A stretch of DNA of 50,968 nt from Emticicia sp. CRIBPO (GCF_009905725.1 NZ_JAAAKV010000019.1:1-50968); one strand, 5' to 3'. Shown: positions 26,887 to 35,831, counted from the first letter of the stretch. Made by a program: numbers and translations. Notes: generated from the sequence alone by a model not told the origin.

Positions 26887-28356
26887 ATGTTTTTCGATTC
26901 TGTTCCTTTTGCCCTTTTTCTTCCGGTCGTTTTTCTTCTTTACTGGTTTGCAGCCGGTAAAAACCTCCGGAACCAAAACAGGTTGCTGCTGATGGCCAGT
27001 TACTTTTTTTACGCCTCCTGGGACTGGCGTTTTACTTTTCTTCTTTTATTTTCTACTCTCCTCGATTATTTCACAGGGATTAAAATATCAGAAGCAACCC
27101 GTCAGAATGTAAAGAAAAGATGGTTTTGGACAAGCATTGTCATTAATCTCGGATTCCTGGGGCTATTTAAATACTTTAACTTTTTCTCTGAATCCTTCGC
27201 CTCTCTTATCTCTTCTTTCGGGCTCCAGGCCAACGCCTTCAGCCTTAAAGTGATCCTCCCGGTCGGGATATCGTTCTATACTTTCCATGGGCTTTCCTAT
27301 GTCATTGACATTTATCACAATAAAATAAGACCGGAAAAAGACTTCAGTACCTACGCCCTTTTCGTAAGTTTTTTTCCACTGTTGGTGGCGGGGCCCATTG
27401 AAAGGGCCACCCATTTACTGCCGCAAATTCAGAAAAAAAGGGCTTTTGACTATGCTACAGGAATAGACGGGTTAAAACAAATACTCTGGGGGCTATTCAA
27501 AAAAATTGTCGTTGCTGATCAATGTGCAGAATACGCCAACCTTATTTTCAATTATTCAGACCAGTATTCAGGAAGTACACTCCTGTTCGGTGCGTTCCTC
27601 TTTGCTTTCCAGATTTACGGTGATTTTTCGGGTTATTCCGACATGGCCATCGGCACTGCGAAGCTTTTTGGTATAGAATTGCTGAAAAACTTCTCCCTGC
27701 CCTATTTTTCAAGAGACATTGCCGAGTTCTGGCGTCGCTGGCATATTTCGCTTACCTCGTGGTTCAGAGATTACCTCTATATCCCGCTGGGAGGCAGCCG
27801 GGGCAGGACCTGGCAAAAAATCCGGAATACCTTCATAGTCTTCTGGATAAGTGGCTTCTGGCATGGGGCCAACTGGACATTTCTTGCCTGGGGAACGTTA
27901 CACGCTGTTTACTTTCTACCCCTGCTTTTATCAGGGACCAACCGGAATCACCTTGAAATAGCCGGGAAAGACAGAAAAATACCCACTTTAAGAGAGTTTT
28001 TGAAAATCTTCTCCACTTTTATGCTGGTGACTTTCGCCTGGATATTTTTCAGGTCAACGGACATTCAGCAGGCATTCGATATATTCGGGGAAATATTTTC
28101 CCGCTCATTGTTTTCAAGGCCTTATTTCCCGCTCACCCTTCCCCGCGGGGCCTACTGGTCTGAATTGTCTGTGATTTTTATAGCTGTTTCCGTGCTCATT
28201 CTGACAGAATGGGCCGGCAGAAAACAACCTTATCCGTTTGCTCTCGCGGCAAAACAATGGAAATGGTATTACCGCTATGCTTTATATTACCTGATCATTC
28301 TTGCGATTATCAATTTCAGCACAAAGAATCAGCAATTTATTTATTTCCAGTTTTAG
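26887..28356 (+). CDS. MBOAT-family membrane O-acyltransferase (AlgI-like)
   Basis: A 489-residue polytopic enzyme that passes an acyl group, usually acetyl, across the membrane for O-acylation of an exported glycan or lipid. It has the AlgI/DltB pattern: about ten or more membrane segments, PVGISFYTFHGLSYVID near 125-141, the WRRWHIS motif with His286, and the catalytic-histidine motif FWHGANW (His326). It is followed after 3 bases by an SGNH-type protein, which together form the common two-part O-acetylation machine. No polysaccharide synthesis genes lie nearby, so the acceptor is unknown. Confidence 0.95.
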   Translation: MFFDSVPFALFLPVVFLLYWFAAGKNLRNQNRLLLMASYFFYASWDWRFTFLLLFSTLLDYFTGIKISEATRQNVKKRWFWTSIVINLGFLGLFKYFNFFSESFASLISSFGLQANAFSLKVILPVGISFYTFHGLSYVIDIYHNKIRPEKDFSTYALFVSFFPLLVAGPIERATHLLPQIQKKRAFDYATGIDGLKQILWGLFKKIVVADQCAEYANLIFNYSDQYSGSTLLFGAFLFAFQIYGDFSGYSDMAIGTAKLFGIELLKNFSLPYFSRDIAEFWRRWHISLTSWFRDYLYIPLGGSRGRTWQKIRNTFIVFWISGFWHGANWTFLAWGTLHAVYFLPLLLSGTNRNHLEIAGKDRKIPTLREFLKIFSTFMLVTFAWIFFRSTDIQQAFDIFGEIFSRSLFSRPYFPLTLPRGAYWSELSVIFIAVSVLILTEWAGRKQPYPFALAAKQWKWYYRYALYYLIILAIINFSTKNQQFIYFQF

Positions 28357-28359
28357 GCT

Positions 28360-29358
28360 ATGAAGACATTTATACGTTCAGTCCTGCTTTTTCTGATACC
28401 ATTTATCCTGATGGCAGTGCTATATTTAATCCTGGACCCTTTTAAGGTTATGTATCATTACGAAGCATTCTACCCGACACACTCAAGGCTTCCAAACCCG
28501 CTCAACAGGGATTACATCAGCACTACGATTTTTGACAACAGGTATAAAACTGAAAAATACGATTCCTTTATATTCGGCAATTCCCGTTCAGAATTTTTCG
28601 AAATTTCAGACTGGAAACAACACATCCCCAGGCAAAGCAGCTGTTACCATTTTGTAGCTGCGGGTGAAACCTTGTTCGGGATGTACAAAAAATTCCAGTA
28701 CGTTGATAAAAAAGGGGTAATCATGAAAAATGCCATTATTGTCCTGGACAACAGCCTTCTTTCCTATGACAGATCCAAGCCGGGTTCATTATTCATCATT
28801 TCGCCTCAACTGGTAGATTACAGCAACTGGCTTGACTTCCAGGCTACTTTCATGAAAGCGGTGTTTTCTCTCAAATTTATAGCGACGTTTATTGAATCAA
28901 AATTCTCAGACAGGTATACATTATACAGAACCCACGATTTGATTACCAATGAGTTCTATTTCTTCGAAAACGAAAGACTGATTAAGGAAAATAAATACTA
29001 TACCCCTGAAAGAATGTCTGTTTTTTATAAAAGAGCTAAAATTCCGGCTTATTCCCCACCAGCCATCAAAGCCAGTCAGACCAGATTTTTAACTGAAATG
29101 GCGGCAATTTTAAAAAAGCACAAGACCCAATACAAAATCATCATTAATCCACTGTACAACCAGGTAAAAATCAGCCGTAAAGACCTGGATTTTATAAAAA
29201 GAACTTTCGGAGAGGAGAACGTATCCGATTACTCAGGCATCAATAAGTTTACAGAAGACTATCGCAATTATTATGAAGATTCCCACTTCAGGCCGGTGGT
29301 AGCCCGGCAGATCATGTCGGAAATTTATAGTACGCCCAGGCAATCCGGCCCGAAATAA
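28360..29358 (+). CDS. Membrane-anchored SGNH-like protein, partner of the MBOAT acyltransferase
   Basis: A 332-residue protein with one N-terminal membrane segment (about 5-25) and an extracytoplasmic domain. Motifs suggest an SGNH-type acyl-transfer domain as in AlgJ/AlgX/DltD: FGNSRSEFF at 72-80 with candidate nucleophile Ser75, and EDSHFRP near the end with Asp307 and His309 as the other triad members. In such systems the MBOAT protein brings the acyl group out and the SGNH protein transfers it. The assignment is by motif and by its position right after the MBOAT gene. Confidence 0.8.
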   Translation: MKTFIRSVLLFLIPFILMAVLYLILDPFKVMYHYEAFYPTHSRLPNPLNRDYISTTIFDNRYKTEKYDSFIFGNSRSEFFEISDWKQHIPRQSSCYHFVAAGETLFGMYKKFQYVDKKGVIMKNAIIVLDNSLLSYDRSKPGSLFIISPQLVDYSNWLDFQATFMKAVFSLKFIATFIESKFSDRYTLYRTHDLITNEFYFFENERLIKENKYYTPERMSVFYKRAKIPAYSPPAIKASQTRFLTEMAAILKKHKTQYKIIINPLYNQVKISRKDLDFIKRTFGEENVSDYSGINKFTEDYRNYYEDSHFRPVVARQIMSEIYSTPRQSGPK

Positions 29359-29394
29359 AAAAACATCTGCCCCCTGCAGACAGGAGACAGATGT
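29356..29394 (-). terminator. Intrinsic terminator of pfkA
   Basis: ACATCTG (29363-29369) pairs with CAGATGT (29388-29394), with an inner CCTG/CAGG stem. On the minus strand the hairpin is followed by seven T residues, the proper order for a pfkA terminator. On the plus strand no T run follows. Confidence 0.8.
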
Positions 29395-29414
29395 CATGAT
29401 AAAAAAGAACCTGA

Positions 29415-30389
29415 TCAGATACTCAGAATGTGAACCATTCTCAGCAAGTCATCATGAATAGGCTTTTGTTTTTTGATTGTATCGATAAACGGAGTATACA
29501 CCAGCTCGTTGTTGACAATACCCGCCATCATATTTTTATATCCTTTCATCAGACCTTCAACCGCACCGAGACCCAGTCTGCTGGCCAGTATCCTGTCATA
29601 GGCAGTTGGTCCGCCACCCCTCTGGATGTGACCCAGGGTAGTTACCCTGATATCCAGCTTATCTCCTACCTGATCTTTGATCTTTTCAGCGATCTCGGCT
29701 GCATGACCTTCTTCATCACCTTCAGCTACCACTACGATCGAAGAAGATTTAGACCTGCTCCAACCGTCTTTCAGGGTAGAAATCACCTTTTTCAAGGGCG
29801 TGTGGGTTTCAGGAACCATGACGATCTCCGCTCCTCCGCCGATACCCGACTGAATAGCGATATATCCTGAGTCTCTTCCCATTACTTCAATAAAGAATAC
29901 CCGGTCATGAGAGTCAGCCGTATCCCTGATTTTGTCAATCGCCTCTAGTGAGGTATTCACCGCCGTATCAAAACCAATGGTATAATCCGTTCCGTATAAA
30001 TCATTATCGATGGTACCCGGACAACCGATCGTCGGGATCTGGTACTCATTACAAAATACTTCAGCTCCTGTAAATGTTCCGTTACCTCCGATAGCTACCA
30101 AACCTTCGATACCATGCTGCATCAGGTTTTCGTAAGCTTTCTTACGACCTTCCGGGGTCATGAATTCCTTGCTGCGGGCCGACTTCAGAATGGTTCCGCC
30201 TCTTTGTACAATATTGCTTACTGACTGAGAATTCATAGGGATAATATCTCCCGAAATCATTCCGTTATATCCTCTTCTTATACCATACACCTCAATGCCA
30301 TAGTAAATTGCTCCTCTGACCACCGCTCTGATACATGCATTCATACCAGGGGCATCACCCCCTGATGTAAAAATTGCTATTTTTTTCAT
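29415..30389 (-). CDS. pfkA: ATP-dependent 6-phosphofructokinase
   Basis: PfkA phosphorylates fructose 6-phosphate to the 1,6-bisphosphate, the committed step of glycolysis. The 324-residue product has the family landmarks: GGDAPGMN at 10-17, the GGNGTFTGA ATP site near 102-110, the catalytic PGTIDNDLYGTDYTIGFDTA motif near 125-144, and MGRDSGYIA near 170-178. GGNGT with Gly after Asn is typical of ATP-dependent rather than PPi-dependent enzymes. I start at the ATG at 30389; a TTG nine codons upstream would add a tail not seen in the family. A consensus promoter lies at 30430-30461. Confidence 0.97.
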   Translation of the reverse strand: MKKIAIFTSGGDAPGMNACIRAVVRGAIYYGIEVYGIRRGYNGMISGDIIPMNSQSVSNIVQRGGTILKSARSKEFMTPEGRKKAYENLMQHGIEGLVAIGGNGTFTGAEVFCNEYQIPTIGCPGTIDNDLYGTDYTIGFDTAVNTSLEAIDKIRDTADSHDRVFFIEVMGRDSGYIAIQSGIGGGAEIVMVPETHTPLKKVISTLKDGWSRSKSSSIVVVAEGDEEGHAAEIAEKIKDQVGDKLDIRVTTLGHIQRGGGPTAYDRILASRLGLGAVEGLMKGYKNMMAGIVNNELVYTPFIDTIKKQKPIHDDLLRMVHILSI

Positions 30390-30429
30390 CCTTTCAATAA
30401 AATCATTTTTTGTCAAATTTTTGACTTGG

Positions 30430-30461
30430 CAAAAGTAAGGAGTTTTATCACTTTTGGCAAA
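30430..30461 (-). promoter_or_regulatory. Promoter of pfkA (TTTG-N20-TACTTTTG)
   Basis: On the minus strand TTTG (plus 30458-30461) and TACTTTTG (plus 30430-30437) are spaced by exactly 20 bases. Both elements and the spacing match the Bacteroidota consensus, giving a leader of roughly 35 bases. Confidence 0.8.
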
Positions 30462-30645
30462 CTAAATTTCATTGTTTGCAGCACTTTTTAAAGATCATTT
30501 TGCAAATAAGGCTGAAATCAATACATATTTTTTGACAAACCAAAGATTTACCCTCTAAAACGCCCCCTTTCTGAACCCCTTTTTAACAAAAAATTAATCT
30601 CTTAATTTATAAAAATCCGAAAGACCCGTTCTGGCACAAATTTTG

Positions 30646-30790
30646 ATTATTAATTCCCCGGATTTACGTTGCTAACACTCTCACATCAAAGAAATTGAAC
30701 GCTCTAGTAGCAAGTGAAATAAATTACTAAACAGAGTTAAAAATTTACCTTTCAAATACACCCTTTCACGGGTGTATTTTTGTTTTACAG
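30646..30790 (+). ncRNA. Candidate small RNA between pfkA and parC
   Basis: No gene on the plus strand precedes the strong plus-strand terminator at 30754-30788, so something unannotated must end there. The gap 30462-30848 contains no ATG on this strand and no open frame longer than about 11 codons from GTG or TTG. AAATTTTG at 30638-30645 is one mismatch from TAnnTTTG and would start an RNA near 30650. Within it TTGCTA (30669-30674) can pair with TAGCAA (30708-30713), ahead of the terminator hairpin. The 5' end is a guess and I recognise no known RNA family. Confidence 0.4.
30754..30788 (+). terminator. Orphan plus-strand intrinsic terminator upstream of parC
   Basis: AAATACACCC (30754-30763) pairs perfectly with GGGTGTATTT (30770-30779) around a 6-nt loop, then TTTGTTTT follows. 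It works only in the plus direction, since the minus side has no T run. It lies about 60 bases before the parC -7 element. Confidence 0.75.
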
Positions 30791-30848
30791 CCCTCTTCAA
30801 CGCTTTTTTTGCTCATTTTTTTAGCTTTCCCTTTTTGCCCATTTTTAT

Positions 30849-30856
30849 TATCTTTG
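30849..30856 (+). promoter_or_regulatory. -7 promoter element of parC (TATCTTTG)
   Basis: An exact TAnnTTTG match 27 bases before the ATG at 30884. The open frame extends upstream to 30809, but that start would precede the promoter element and would encode a hydrophobic stretch foreign to the family. The nearest TTTG upstream is only 11 bases away, so the -33 element is unclear. Confidence 0.65.
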
Positions 30857-30883
30857 CAAAGACCTGAAAAAACAGCACTCCGA

Positions 30884-33676
30884 ATGAGCGAAGAGAACAG
30901 TAATTACGACCCTACCCAACAAAATGATATTATTGATGACATGTTTGAGAAGTACTTTCTTGAATATGCTTCTTATGTAATTCTTGAAAGAGCCGTACCT
31001 GCCTCTGAAGATGGACTGAAACCCGTACAGAGAAGACTTCTTCACGCCCTGAAAGAAATGGATGACGGCAGGTTTAACAAAGTCGCCAATGTCATTGGGG
31101 CCACCATGCAGTACCACCCGCACGGGGATGCCTCTATCGGCGATGCAATCGTCACCATAGGGCAGAAGGAACTCCTGCTAGACATCCAGGGAAACTGGGG
31201 AGATATCAGGACAGGAGACAGTGCTGCCGCTCCGAGGTATATCGAGACGAGGCTGTCCAAGTTTGCCAATGATGTCCTTTTTAATGAAGACATCACCGAA
31301 TGGCAGATGTCCTATGACGGCCGTAAAAGAGAGCCGGTTACCTTACCGGCCAAGTTTCCGCTCGTACTGGAAATGGGTGTGGAAGGTATTGCCGTAGGTT
31401 TATCCACCAAGATCCTCCCCCATAATTTTATTGAAATCTGTAACGCTTCCATCAAATACCTGAGAAAGGAAGAGTTTATATTATATCCCGATTTTCTTAC
31501 CGGCGGCTCTATTGATGTAACCAACTATAACGACGGAAACCGCGGAGGAAAAGTAAAAGTCAGGGCGAAAATCAGCGAGGTTGACAAAAAGACCCTGAAA
31601 ATTTCTGAAATACCTTTCTCCACCACCACCGGGGCCCTGATCGAATCGATTATCAAAGCCAATGACAGCGGGAAGATCAAAGTTAAAAAGGTAGAAGACA
31701 ATACAGCCAAGGATGTGGAAATCCTTATCCACCTGGCTCCCAACACTTCAACCGACATTACCATTGATGCCCTCTATGCTTTCACGAGCTGCGAATTGTC
31801 CGTTTCACCGAATGCCGTTATCATCATTGATAACAAACCGCATTTTATCGGAGTCAGCGACATCCTGAAGACTTCTGCCGACCAGACCGTTCACATGCTC
31901 AAAAGAGAGCTGGAAATCAGAAAGTCGGAGCTGATGGAGAAATTGCTCTACAGCTCACTGGAAAAAATCTTTATTGAAAACAGGATTTACCGCGATATAG
32001 AAGAATGCGAAACCTTCGAGGCGGTTATTGACACCATTGACAAGGGCCTTGACCCTTACAAAGCAGATTTTTACAGGGAAATCACCCGTGAAGATATCCT
32101 GAGACTGACCGAAATCAGGATCAAAAGAATTTCAAAGTTCGATGCTTTTAAAGCGGATGAACTGATGAAAAAACTGGAGGAAGAACTCGTACAGGTAGAA
32201 GACAACCTGGCCAATATTATACGCTATACCATTGAGTTTTTCCAGGACCTGTTGAAGAAATACGGTAAAGGAAGAGAAAGACGCACCGAAATCGTCCAGT
32301 TCGGCGAAGTGCAGGCCTCTGTGGTTGCTGCCAACAACCAGAAACTTTACGTTGACCGCGAAGGCGGATTTGTGGGATATGGATTAAAGAAGGACGAGTT
32401 CGTGATGGAGTGCTCCGACATTGACGATATCATAGTATTCAGGGCCGACGGTAAAGTGACCGTCAGCAAAATCCAGGAAAAAGGTTTCGTAGGTAAAAAC
32501 ATCATCCATTGCTCTGTTTTCCGGAAAAACGACGAAAGAAGAATCTACAACGTCATTTACCTCGACGGCAAAACCGGGAGGACTTTCGCCAAAAGATTTG
32601 CGGTAACAGGTGTTACGAGAGACAAGGAATACGACATCACCAAAGGCACCCCGAGGTCTAAAATATTGTACTTTACAGCCAATGAAAACGGAGAAGCTGA
32701 AACGGTGACCATTAACCTCACAGCCAGCTCTACAGCCAAGAAAAAACAATTCGACTTTGATTTCTCAGACCTTCTGATCAAAAACAGGTCTGCGATGGGA
32801 AACCTGGTCACCAAATATGCTGTCCGTAAAATCTCTTTCAAAACGGCAGGAAAATCTACCCTAGGCGGCGTAAACATCTGGTACACTTCCGTACTGGGCC
32901 GCCTGAACAAAGACGAACACGGAGATTACCTCGGCAATTTCGGAGCAGATGACAAGATCCTGGTGATCTATAAAACCGGAGAATATGAGCTTACCAATTT
33001 TGAGCTTACCAACCATTACGAACCCCGCCAGGTTCAGATCATTGCCAAGTTTAATGAAAAAGGGGTGATCTCAGCCATCTATTATGATGGAGATCAGCGA
33101 AACTACCATATCAAAAGATTCAAGATTGAGACCTCGACCATGGACAAGAAATTCCTGTTCCTGACCGACCACAACAGGACCGAGTTACTCATGGTTTCAT
33201 ATGATGCCCACCCGAGAATCCAGATACATTTCAAAAAAGACCGCAAATCGCCTGTGGATTCGCAGCTCTTTAAAGTAGATGAGATGATCGAAGTAAAAGG
33301 CTGGAAGGCCCTGGGCAATAAGCTTACTTTTGAAAAAATTGTGGAAATCAAAGTCCTGCCGTCAGAAAAACCTGAGGAAGCGGAAGAAGAGGATGAAGAC
33401 GACGATACTGTGATCACAGATGCCGTAGAAGGAGGAGAAGGAGAAGAGGTTGTTGACAACGCAGCCGAATTTATGGAAGAAGTAACAGAAGAGATTGAGG
33501 TTGCCGACGATGACGAGCCTGAAGTGACAGAAGAAGAAACTCAGGAAGAGCAACTGTTGATTGACTTAGGTGAAATTGAGACGAAACCTGAGGAACCCCA
33601 GGAAGAAAATACTCCGAAACCTAAGGTAAAAAAACCTAAAGGGCCGGATGAAGATGGCCAACTGGGCTTATTTTAA
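30884..33676 (+). CDS. parC: DNA topoisomerase IV subunit A
   Basis: The breakage-reunion subunit of a type IIA topoisomerase that decatenates chromosomes. The 930-residue product begins close to the winged-helix domain ([12 protein letters not shown]). It has HPHGD at 78-82 with the quinolone-loop residues ASIGD, and the DNA-cleaving Tyr119 in AAPRYIETR. The C-terminal beta-pinwheel lacks the GyrA box, which with the overall sequence favours ParC over GyrA. The last 100 or so residues are a highly acidic, Glu-rich tail ending GQLGLF. Start set by the TATCTTTG element. Its stop overlaps the stop of the convergent PNP gene. Confidence 0.9.
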   Translation: MSEENSNYDPTQQNDIIDDMFEKYFLEYASYVILERAVPASEDGLKPVQRRLLHALKEMDDGRFNKVANVIGATMQYHPHGDASIGDAIVTIGQKELLLDIQGNWGDIRTGDSAAAPRYIETRLSKFANDVLFNEDITEWQMSYDGRKREPVTLPAKFPLVLEMGVEGIAVGLSTKILPHNFIEICNASIKYLRKEEFILYPDFLTGGSIDVTNYNDGNRGGKVKVRAKISEVDKKTLKISEIPFSTTTGALIESIIKANDSGKIKVKKVEDNTAKDVEILIHLAPNTSTDITIDALYAFTSCELSVSPNAVIIIDNKPHFIGVSDILKTSADQTVHMLKRELEIRKSELMEKLLYSSLEKIFIENRIYRDIEECETFEAVIDTIDKGLDPYKADFYREITREDILRLTEIRIKRISKFDAFKADELMKKLEEELVQVEDNLANIIRYTIEFFQDLLKKYGKGRERRTEIVQFGEVQASVVAANNQKLYVDREGGFVGYGLKKDEFVMECSDIDDIIVFRADGKVTVSKIQEKGFVGKNIIHCSVFRKNDERRIYNVIYLDGKTGRTFAKRFAVTGVTRDKEYDITKGTPRSKILYFTANENGEAETVTINLTASSTAKKKQFDFDFSDLLIKNRSAMGNLVTKYAVRKISFKTAGKSTLGGVNIWYTSVLGRLNKDEHGDYLGNFGADDKILVIYKTGEYELTNFELTNHYEPRQVQIIAKFNEKGVISAIYYDGDQRNYHIKRFKIETSTMDKKFLFLTDHNRTELLMVSYDAHPRIQIHFKKDRKSPVDSQLFKVDEMIEVKGWKALGNKLTFEKIVEIKVLPSEKPEEAEEEDEDDDTVITDAVEGGEGEEVVDNAAEFMEEVTEEIEVADDDEPEVTEEETQEEQLLIDLGEIETKPEEPQEENTPKPKVKKPKGPDEDGQLGLF

Positions 33677-34488
33677 AGCCCCCTGATCAATTCTTTGATG
33701 ATGAGCGTCATACCAGGCTCAGCTTTATAGGCTGCGGCCAGTATCCTGCTTATTTCTGCTACCTGCAGAGTTTCAGGAATACACATGTCGGTAATGACAG
33801 ATATACCAAAAACCGGCATACCCATCTGACGGGCCACTATTACTTCCGGAACAGTGCTCATGCCTACCGCGTCGGCTCCCACCATTCTTAACAAACGGTA
33901 TTCTGCCTTTGTTTCAAGGTTCGGCCCGCTGACACTGACATACACACCTTGGTGCACTCCGCCCAGGTTATTTTCCAAGGCTATTTCCAGGGCTCTTTTT
34001 ACCATTGTCTGATCATAAGGCTCACTCATATCCGGAAAACGGTCTCCCATGATGTTTTCACCTGTCAGCGGATTGGCAGGCAGGAACAAGGAAATATGGT
34101 CATTGATAATCATCAGGTCGCTTTCCCTGAACGCAGGATTCATCCCGCCGGAAGCATTGGAAATAAAAAGCCTTTCTACTCCCAGGCTTTTCATCACCCT
34201 GACCGGGAAAGTGACTTCGGTCATGCTGTAACCCTCGTAATAGTGAAACCTGCCCTGCATACACATGACGGGTTTGCCTGAAAGGTAACCGAAAATAAGC
34301 TTACCGGAATGAGATTCTATGGTCGATCTGACAAAGTGAGGAATGTCTTCATACGATATTTCATATAAAACCTCGATTTCGCTGACGAGCTTGCCCAGGC
34401 CTGTGCCGAGAATGATCCCGAAACGTGGTTTGAAGTCTCCGATGCGTGATTGAAGAAAAGAAACAGCTGATTCTATCTGATGAAGCAT
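33673..34488 (-). CDS. Purine nucleoside phosphorylase (trimeric type)
   Basis: Splits (deoxy)guanosine or inosine with phosphate to base and (deoxy)ribose 1-phosphate, in purine salvage. The 271-residue product has the class signatures [47 protein letters not shown], and [18 protein letters not shown] followed by [20 protein letters not shown]. Length matches the trimeric PNP family. Starts at the ATG at 34488; a TTG two codons earlier is less likely. It overlaps parC tail to tail by 4 bases. Confidence 0.96.
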   Translation of the reverse strand: MLHQIESAVSFLQSRIGDFKPRFGIILGTGLGKLVSEIEVLYEISYEDIPHFVRSTIESHSGKLIFGYLSGKPVMCMQGRFHYYEGYSMTEVTFPVRVMKSLGVERLFISNASGGMNPAFRESDLMIINDHISLFLPANPLTGENIMGDRFPDMSEPYDQTMVKRALEIALENNLGGVHQGVYVSVSGPNLETKAEYRLLRMVGADAVGMSTVPEVIVARQMGMPVFGISVITDMCIPETLQVAEISRILAAAYKAEPGMTLIIKELIRGL

Positions 34489-34497
34489 AAACAAAGA

Positions 34498-34542
34498 AAG
34501 GATTGAATTTTCCGGTTAAAGATAACCATTAATTCAATCCTT
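34498..34542 (-). terminator. Two-stem hairpin between rpmB and the PNP gene
   Basis: A perfect 12-bp stem (34498-34509 with 34531-34542) encloses a second stem, GGTTA with TAACC (34514-34518, 34523-34527). On the minus strand it is followed by TTTCTTTGTTT, which would let it end rpmB transcription. It is also immediately upstream of the PNP start, so it could act in that gene's leader. Confidence 0.65.
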
Positions 34543-34561
34543 AAAAATAAAAAAAGTCTTA

Positions 34562-34801
34562 TTATAGAGCTAAAGTACCTTTACGAGCTGCCTGAACAAG
34601 AGTAGCTTCAAGGCCTTTTTTATTGATCGTTCTGATAGCACTGGTTGCAACCTTAAGCTCAACCCATACACCTTCAGACTCAAGGAAGAATTTCTTGGTC
34701 TTGATGTTTGGATAAAATTTACGCTTGGTCTTATTGTTAGCGTGAGAAACATTGTTACCTGTTCTCGTTCTTTTACCTGTTATTTGACAAACCTTTGACA
34801 T
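34562..34801 (-). CDS. rpmB: 50S ribosomal protein L28
   Basis: A 79-residue basic protein of the large ribosomal subunit. It begins MSKVCQITGKRTRTGNNVSHANNKTKRKF, the standard L28 opening with the phylum's CQITGK form, and ends with ATSAIRTINKKGLEATL. Length is normal. In this phylum rpmB is usually followed by rpmG and a DUF4295 gene; here only a hairpin and the PNP gene follow. A GATATTTG element at 34866-34873, minus strand and one mismatch from TAnnTTTG, may be its promoter. Confidence 0.97.
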   Translation of the reverse strand: MSKVCQITGKRTRTGNNVSHANNKTKRKFYPNIKTKKFFLESEGVWVELKVATSAIRTINKKGLEATLVQAARKGTLAL

Positions 34802-34899
34802 GATTGCTTACTGTTAATATTTTTCAAAATTCGTTTTCACGAAACGATTCACCTATATCGGGCTGCAAATATCCGAAATAAATATTAATTATCAAAACT

Positions 34900-35061
34900 C
34901 TATTTAGTTTTTTGATAACCATACGGGCAATGTAAACAACCATTTTTACAACAATACCCTCTTTTGAGGTGAAAATCCCTCGTAAACACCATCAAACCCT
35001 CTTCGTTGAAGTAAAAAAGTTCTTCTTTTATTTCTTCAGGTTCTTTATTTTTTTTCTTCAT
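34900..35061 (-). CDS. Small Cys-rich DUF5522-like protein
   Basis: A 53-residue protein, easily missed because of its size. It starts with a Lys/Glu-rich segment, then YFNEEGLMVFT. The second half has GYCCKNGCLHCPYGY, with Cys37, Cys38, Cys42 and Cys45 in a CCxxxCxxCPYG pattern. That pattern is the hallmark of the small DUF5522 family and suggests a metal or iron-sulphur site. Function is unknown. The ATG at 35061 lies only 4 bases after the stop of the Lrp-type gene, so the two are almost certainly one operon. Confidence 0.8.
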   Translation of the reverse strand: MKKKNKEPEEIKEELFYFNEEGLMVFTRDFHLKRGYCCKNGCLHCPYGYQKTK

Positions 35062-35065
35062 CTGC

Positions 35066-35530
35066 TTATTCCACAGGCAATTCTGTCGACCATTTGATCT
35101 CTGTCATCACAAACATGGACTGTGCGTTCACAATATTATCGAGCGAAGCCAGCTTGTTGACCAGGAAATTCTGGTACTCTCCCATGTCCTTAATCACCAC
35201 CTTCAGCAAATAATCAAAATTGCCGGCTATATAATAACACTCAATCACTTCAGACAGTGACATCACCTCTTTCTCAAACTTCTGCAGAAAAGGCTTGGCA
35301 TGTTCTTTCAATTGAACACTGCAGAACGACACCATGCTTTTGCCCAGCTTGTTTTTGCTTAGCAGGGCGACATATTTGTCTATGTACCCGTCACGCTCCA
35401 GCCGCTTGATCCTTTCATAAATAGGCGTCTGAGACAGCTTCAGATCAAAAGAAAGCTCTTTGGTGGTTACCCTCGCATTCTTCTGCAGGGCATCGAGAAT
35501 TTTCTTGTCCAGTTCGTCCAGGTCTTCCAT
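35066..35530 (-). CDS. Lrp/AsnC-family transcriptional regulator
   Basis: A 154-residue regulator. The N-terminal helix-turn-helix (LDELDKKILDALQKNARVT ... LSQTPIYERIKRLERDGYI) is followed by the RAM ligand-binding domain (CYYIAGNFDYLLKVVIKDM near 100-118). Such proteins sense amino acids and form octamers on DNA. I start at the ATG at 35530, where family members begin; the frame runs on to a GTG at 35590, but that would overlap the upstream gene and add a foreign tail. It is followed by the DUF5522-like gene 4 bases later. Confidence 0.93.
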   Translation of the reverse strand: MEDLDELDKKILDALQKNARVTTKELSFDLKLSQTPIYERIKRLERDGYIDKYVALLSKNKLGKSMVSFCSVQLKEHAKPFLQKFEKEVMSLSEVIECYYIAGNFDYLLKVVIKDMGEYQNFLVNKLASLDNIVNAQSMFVMTEIKWSTELPVE

Positions 35531-35543
35531 GTGCAAATAATCT

Positions 35544-35831
35544 TTAATTATTTTTTTTATCAAGCCTCCCAAGTAAAGCTTTAAGAACACCTAAATTACA
35601 TGGTCGAGAATCAGATTCTTTCTTACAAAATTTATTATACCATTTTCTGTCAATAATATCCCCCTTTAAATAAGCTTTATATGCAGCATCTATTGTCTCG
35701 AAAGGTAATGTTTTGTACCATGGTCTTGACTCTATTTTATATCTTAAATCAAATCCTCTTATCAAATGTGAGAAGCGATAACGACCCAACCCCTCATCTG
35801 CAACTAAAGACTTAAGAATTTCTTTTATCAT
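35544..35831 (-). CDS. AT-rich hypothetical protein
   Basis: A 95-residue protein I do not recognise. It is basic and rich in Lys, Arg, Tyr and Trp (RPWYKTLPFET, DRKWYNKFCKKE), with no signal peptide or membrane segment. By hand count the gene is about 30% G+C, while a 60-base sample of the adjacent Lrp gene is about 45%. That points to recent transfer or a gene under different pressure. It ends 13 bases before the Lrp start on the same strand. The frame could be spurious, but its amino-acid composition looks protein-like. Confidence 0.5.
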   Translation of the reverse strand: MIKEILKSLVADEGLGRYRFSHLIRGFDLRYKIESRPWYKTLPFETIDAAYKAYLKGDIIDRKWYNKFCKKESDSRPCNLGVLKALLGRLDKKNN

